Shown here: one piece after another, positions 62,640-64,000 of the stretch | How the letters are laid out: each line of letters begins with the position of its first letter | Position numbering within the stretch: the stretch's first letter is position 1 | Assembly: GCA_963771905.1 (NCBI GenBank) | Contig: CAVYVI010000015.1 | Span: 62,001 to 126,000 of the forward strand | Source: Palsa-147 sp963771905 | GTDB lineage: Bacteria; Acidobacteriota; Terriglobia; Acidiferrales; UBA7541 | Length of the DNA stretch: 64,000 nucleotides | Direction: 5' to 3' | Notes under the pieces: generated by a model | Database searches by the model: none | The model's input: the letters and a program-made list of their open reading frames with translations, nothing else | What the model was told of the DNA's origin: nothing | Position numbers and translations under genes: made by a program

Positions 62640-62718
62640 TCCGGCGCTATTTCTTCCCCTTTTGTTCGCCTGCCTAAATGAGTCGAATTGCCGTCTGTAG
62701 TCGTCGATGCGAGTGTGC

Positions 62719-63816
62719 TTACTGTTGAGGTGTCTGCGAGGGAGGCTGTTGAAGTTCGGGCCCCGAAGGCTGCGGCGTGGGACCGAACGGGCTTGATCCC
62801 TGATTTCCGCCGGGTCCGCCGCCGATCGGGCTTCCCATTTCATTCGATGGCGTCGCGCCGGTCAGTCCGCCGCTCGCGCCCGAACCCTGGGCTTGCTGTT
62901 GCTCGAGCGGATTATAAATGAATTCCCACTGTTTGTACTTCTTCGCTAGCTTGTAAACCTTCAAAGAGGGCTGGTCCATCATGCTCCCCACGCCGATGAT
63001 GCTGCCGCCGATGGTTGTAGTCTCAAGCGGCTGCCCCAGCGCTTGCCCCAGCTGTTGGCCCAATTGCTGCCCGAGCCCGCCGGATCCGTTCGACTCTAGC
63101 CCGAATCCACCAAATCCATTTGAGTCCTGCCCATTTTGCGTTCCAGCGGCCCCGTTCTGCGGCGTGCAATTGGCGGTGTTCGGACTCGTCTGCGGCGGGT
63201 ATTCAGGGCTATCCGGCGGCGGCGAGTCCGGATTCGTCGTCGGTGGGGTGGGTCGGCAAGGCGGTAATGCCGCCGCTCCGGTCGCCCCGGGTGCTCCCCC
63301 TGCGGTCCCCCCGAAACCGGTCGTTCCCGCGCCTCCAAGCCCGCCCGCAGCCCCCAGGAGTCCCGCCATAGCCGAAGCCCCCGGAATCGCTCCTGCCGCG
63401 CCCCCACGCATCGCCATCTGGTCAAGCAGCGCCATCTCCTGCAAAGACGTGTATCGAACACTACCAATTAGCGCCCCCGCAGGCGTAACGTAAATGAACC
63501 TCCACTTCCCCTCCGGATTCACCGGGTCCTTGTAGGCCTTGCGCAAAAAACGAACGCCGTTCGTCGGCTTCACAAGATCGTCCATCGATTGCGGATACTT
63601 GCCAAATTTTTGTGAGTAGCGGCGAATGGCTTTCTTGAATTGCTCGCCACGCCAGATCATTTCCTCTTCCTTTTCTCGCTTTCCCTGCGTCTTAATGTCC
63701 AGCACGACGACGGCGCTCGTGATGAGCGTCATGGCCACGAGGAATACCGTGAAGAGCAACGTGTATCCGGCCTCGCGCGATTTCAGATCACGCCGAATTG
63801 GAATCGAAGAACTCAT
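62719..63816 (-). CDS. Pseudopilin/GspG-like protein with Gly-rich insert
   Basis: The 365-residue protein has a type IV prepilin-like N-terminus: EAGYTLLFTVFLVAMTLI, with cleavage expected after Gly17; the usual Glu at +5 is absent. A globular part about residues 50-125 (WRGEQFKKAIRRYSQKFGKYPQSMDDL) is GspG-like. A long Gly/Pro/Asn/Gln-rich region then dominates, split by a KVYKLAKKYKQWEFIYNPL block. It overlaps the upstream gene by ATGA, so it belongs to a larger pilus- or secretion-related operon continuing past the window edge. Confidence 0.82.
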   Translation of the reverse strand: MSSSIPIRRDLKSREAGYTLLFTVFLVAMTLITSAVVVLDIKTQGKREKEEEMIWRGEQFKKAIRRYSQKFGKYPQSMDDLVKPTNGVRFLRKAYKDPVNPEGKWRFIYVTPAGALIGSVRYTSLQEMALLDQMAMRGGAAGAIPGASAMAGLLGAAGGLGGAGTTGFGGTAGGAPGATGAAALPPCRPTPPTTNPDSPPPDSPEYPPQTSPNTANCTPQNGAAGTQNGQDSNGFGGFGLESNGSGGLGQQLGQQLGQALGQPLETTTIGGSIIGVGSMMDQPSLKVYKLAKKYKQWEFIYNPLEQQQAQGSGASGGLTGATPSNEMGSPIGGGPGGNQGSSPFGPTPQPSGPELQQPPSQTPQQ

Positions 63817-64000
63817 TGGTGTTGCTCTTCCGGCTGCGTCATTTCCACCGTCGCGCGACGACCGCTTGCAATCTCCTCCACATCGGCGGAACTGTTTCCA
63901 ATCTTCAGCAGGCGGAAACGATTCAGCAGCGTGCCGCCTTCCCCGACGATAAATACGTCGTCATTATTCGTGAAAAAGGCCAGGCGATTCTGCGTCCGCG
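63813..64000 (-). CDS. C-terminal part of a PilP/GspC-like protein, cut by window edge
   Basis: About 62 codons are visible. The segment NNDDVFIVGEGGTLLNRFRL and the following LKIGNSSADVEEI resemble the C-terminal beta domain of PilP/GspC-like proteins that link the inner membrane platform to the secretin. The N-terminus lies beyond the edge. The TGA overlaps the pseudopilin ATG. Confidence 0.6.
   Translation of the reverse strand, partial: RTQNRLAFFTNNDDVFIVGEGGTLLNRFRLLKIGNSSADVEEIASGRRATVEMTQPEEQHQ

Noticed and set aside
1..64000. CRISPR arrays, rRNA genes, prophage genes
   Set aside because: No regularly spaced short direct repeats, no rRNA-like segments and no phage structural or lysis genes were seen.

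Overview
The window is about 60% GC and densely coded on both strands. It reads like a chromosome segment of a soil-type Acidobacteriota. That placement is inference from gene content: a DUF1111 di-heme protein, DUF2934, DUF4260, a coiled-coil secreted protein with a LADAAR/TNDNLP motif, and repeated intergenic elements resembling those common in that phylum. There is no rRNA, CRISPR array or phage module, and one tRNA-Ala(CGC).

Layout. At 0-8 kb, minus-strand genes encode an edge-truncated M13 metallopeptidase, an aldehyde dehydrogenase and an HtrA/DegP-plus-peptidoglycan-binding pair. A secreted protein, a DinB protein and an ArsR-SRPBCC regulatory pair follow. At 8.3-10.4 kb lies leuCD. 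At 10.5-19.5 kb a long minus-strand run probably forms one operon: pyrE, truA, aldehyde dehydrogenase, small Cys-rich protein, LeuA-like synthase, M20 peptidase, amidohydrolase, EamA transporter. A TolC-family gene at 19.9 kb has two operator-like palindromes in its upstream region and a strong terminator behind it.

At 22-30 kb is acyl-CoA catabolism: a B12-dependent mutase with an isobutyryl-CoA-mutase-like active site, its separate cobalamin subunit, enoyl-CoA hydratases, a biotin-dependent carboxylase beta subunit and an HMG-CoA-lyase-like protein. This is consistent with branched-chain amino acid breakdown. hutH, an alpha/beta hydrolase and a di-heme oxidoreductase follow. At 34.9-39.3 kb prepilin peptidase is linked to an NtrB/NtrC-type two-component pair, suggesting PilSR-like control of pili. 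Other pilus-type genes are scattered: a PilT-like ATPase, a PilZ protein, and a pseudopilin with a PilP/GspC-like neighbour at the right edge. At 39.3-43.7 kb are ubiE, aroB, an M28 lipoprotein peptidase, tatC and tatB; then a CtpA-type protease and a sensor kinase.

Accessory part. A decayed IS lies at 49.3-50.6 kb; its transposase has lost the third DDE residue. From 53.8 to 61.1 kb is an island of orphan genes interspersed with two families of short repeats. The best copies of both families share an 11-bp terminal inverted repeat, so they look like MITEs mobilised by one transposase. This is the least explained structure in the window. After the island the ordinary genome resumes with a Cof-type phosphatase and a lytic transglycosylase.
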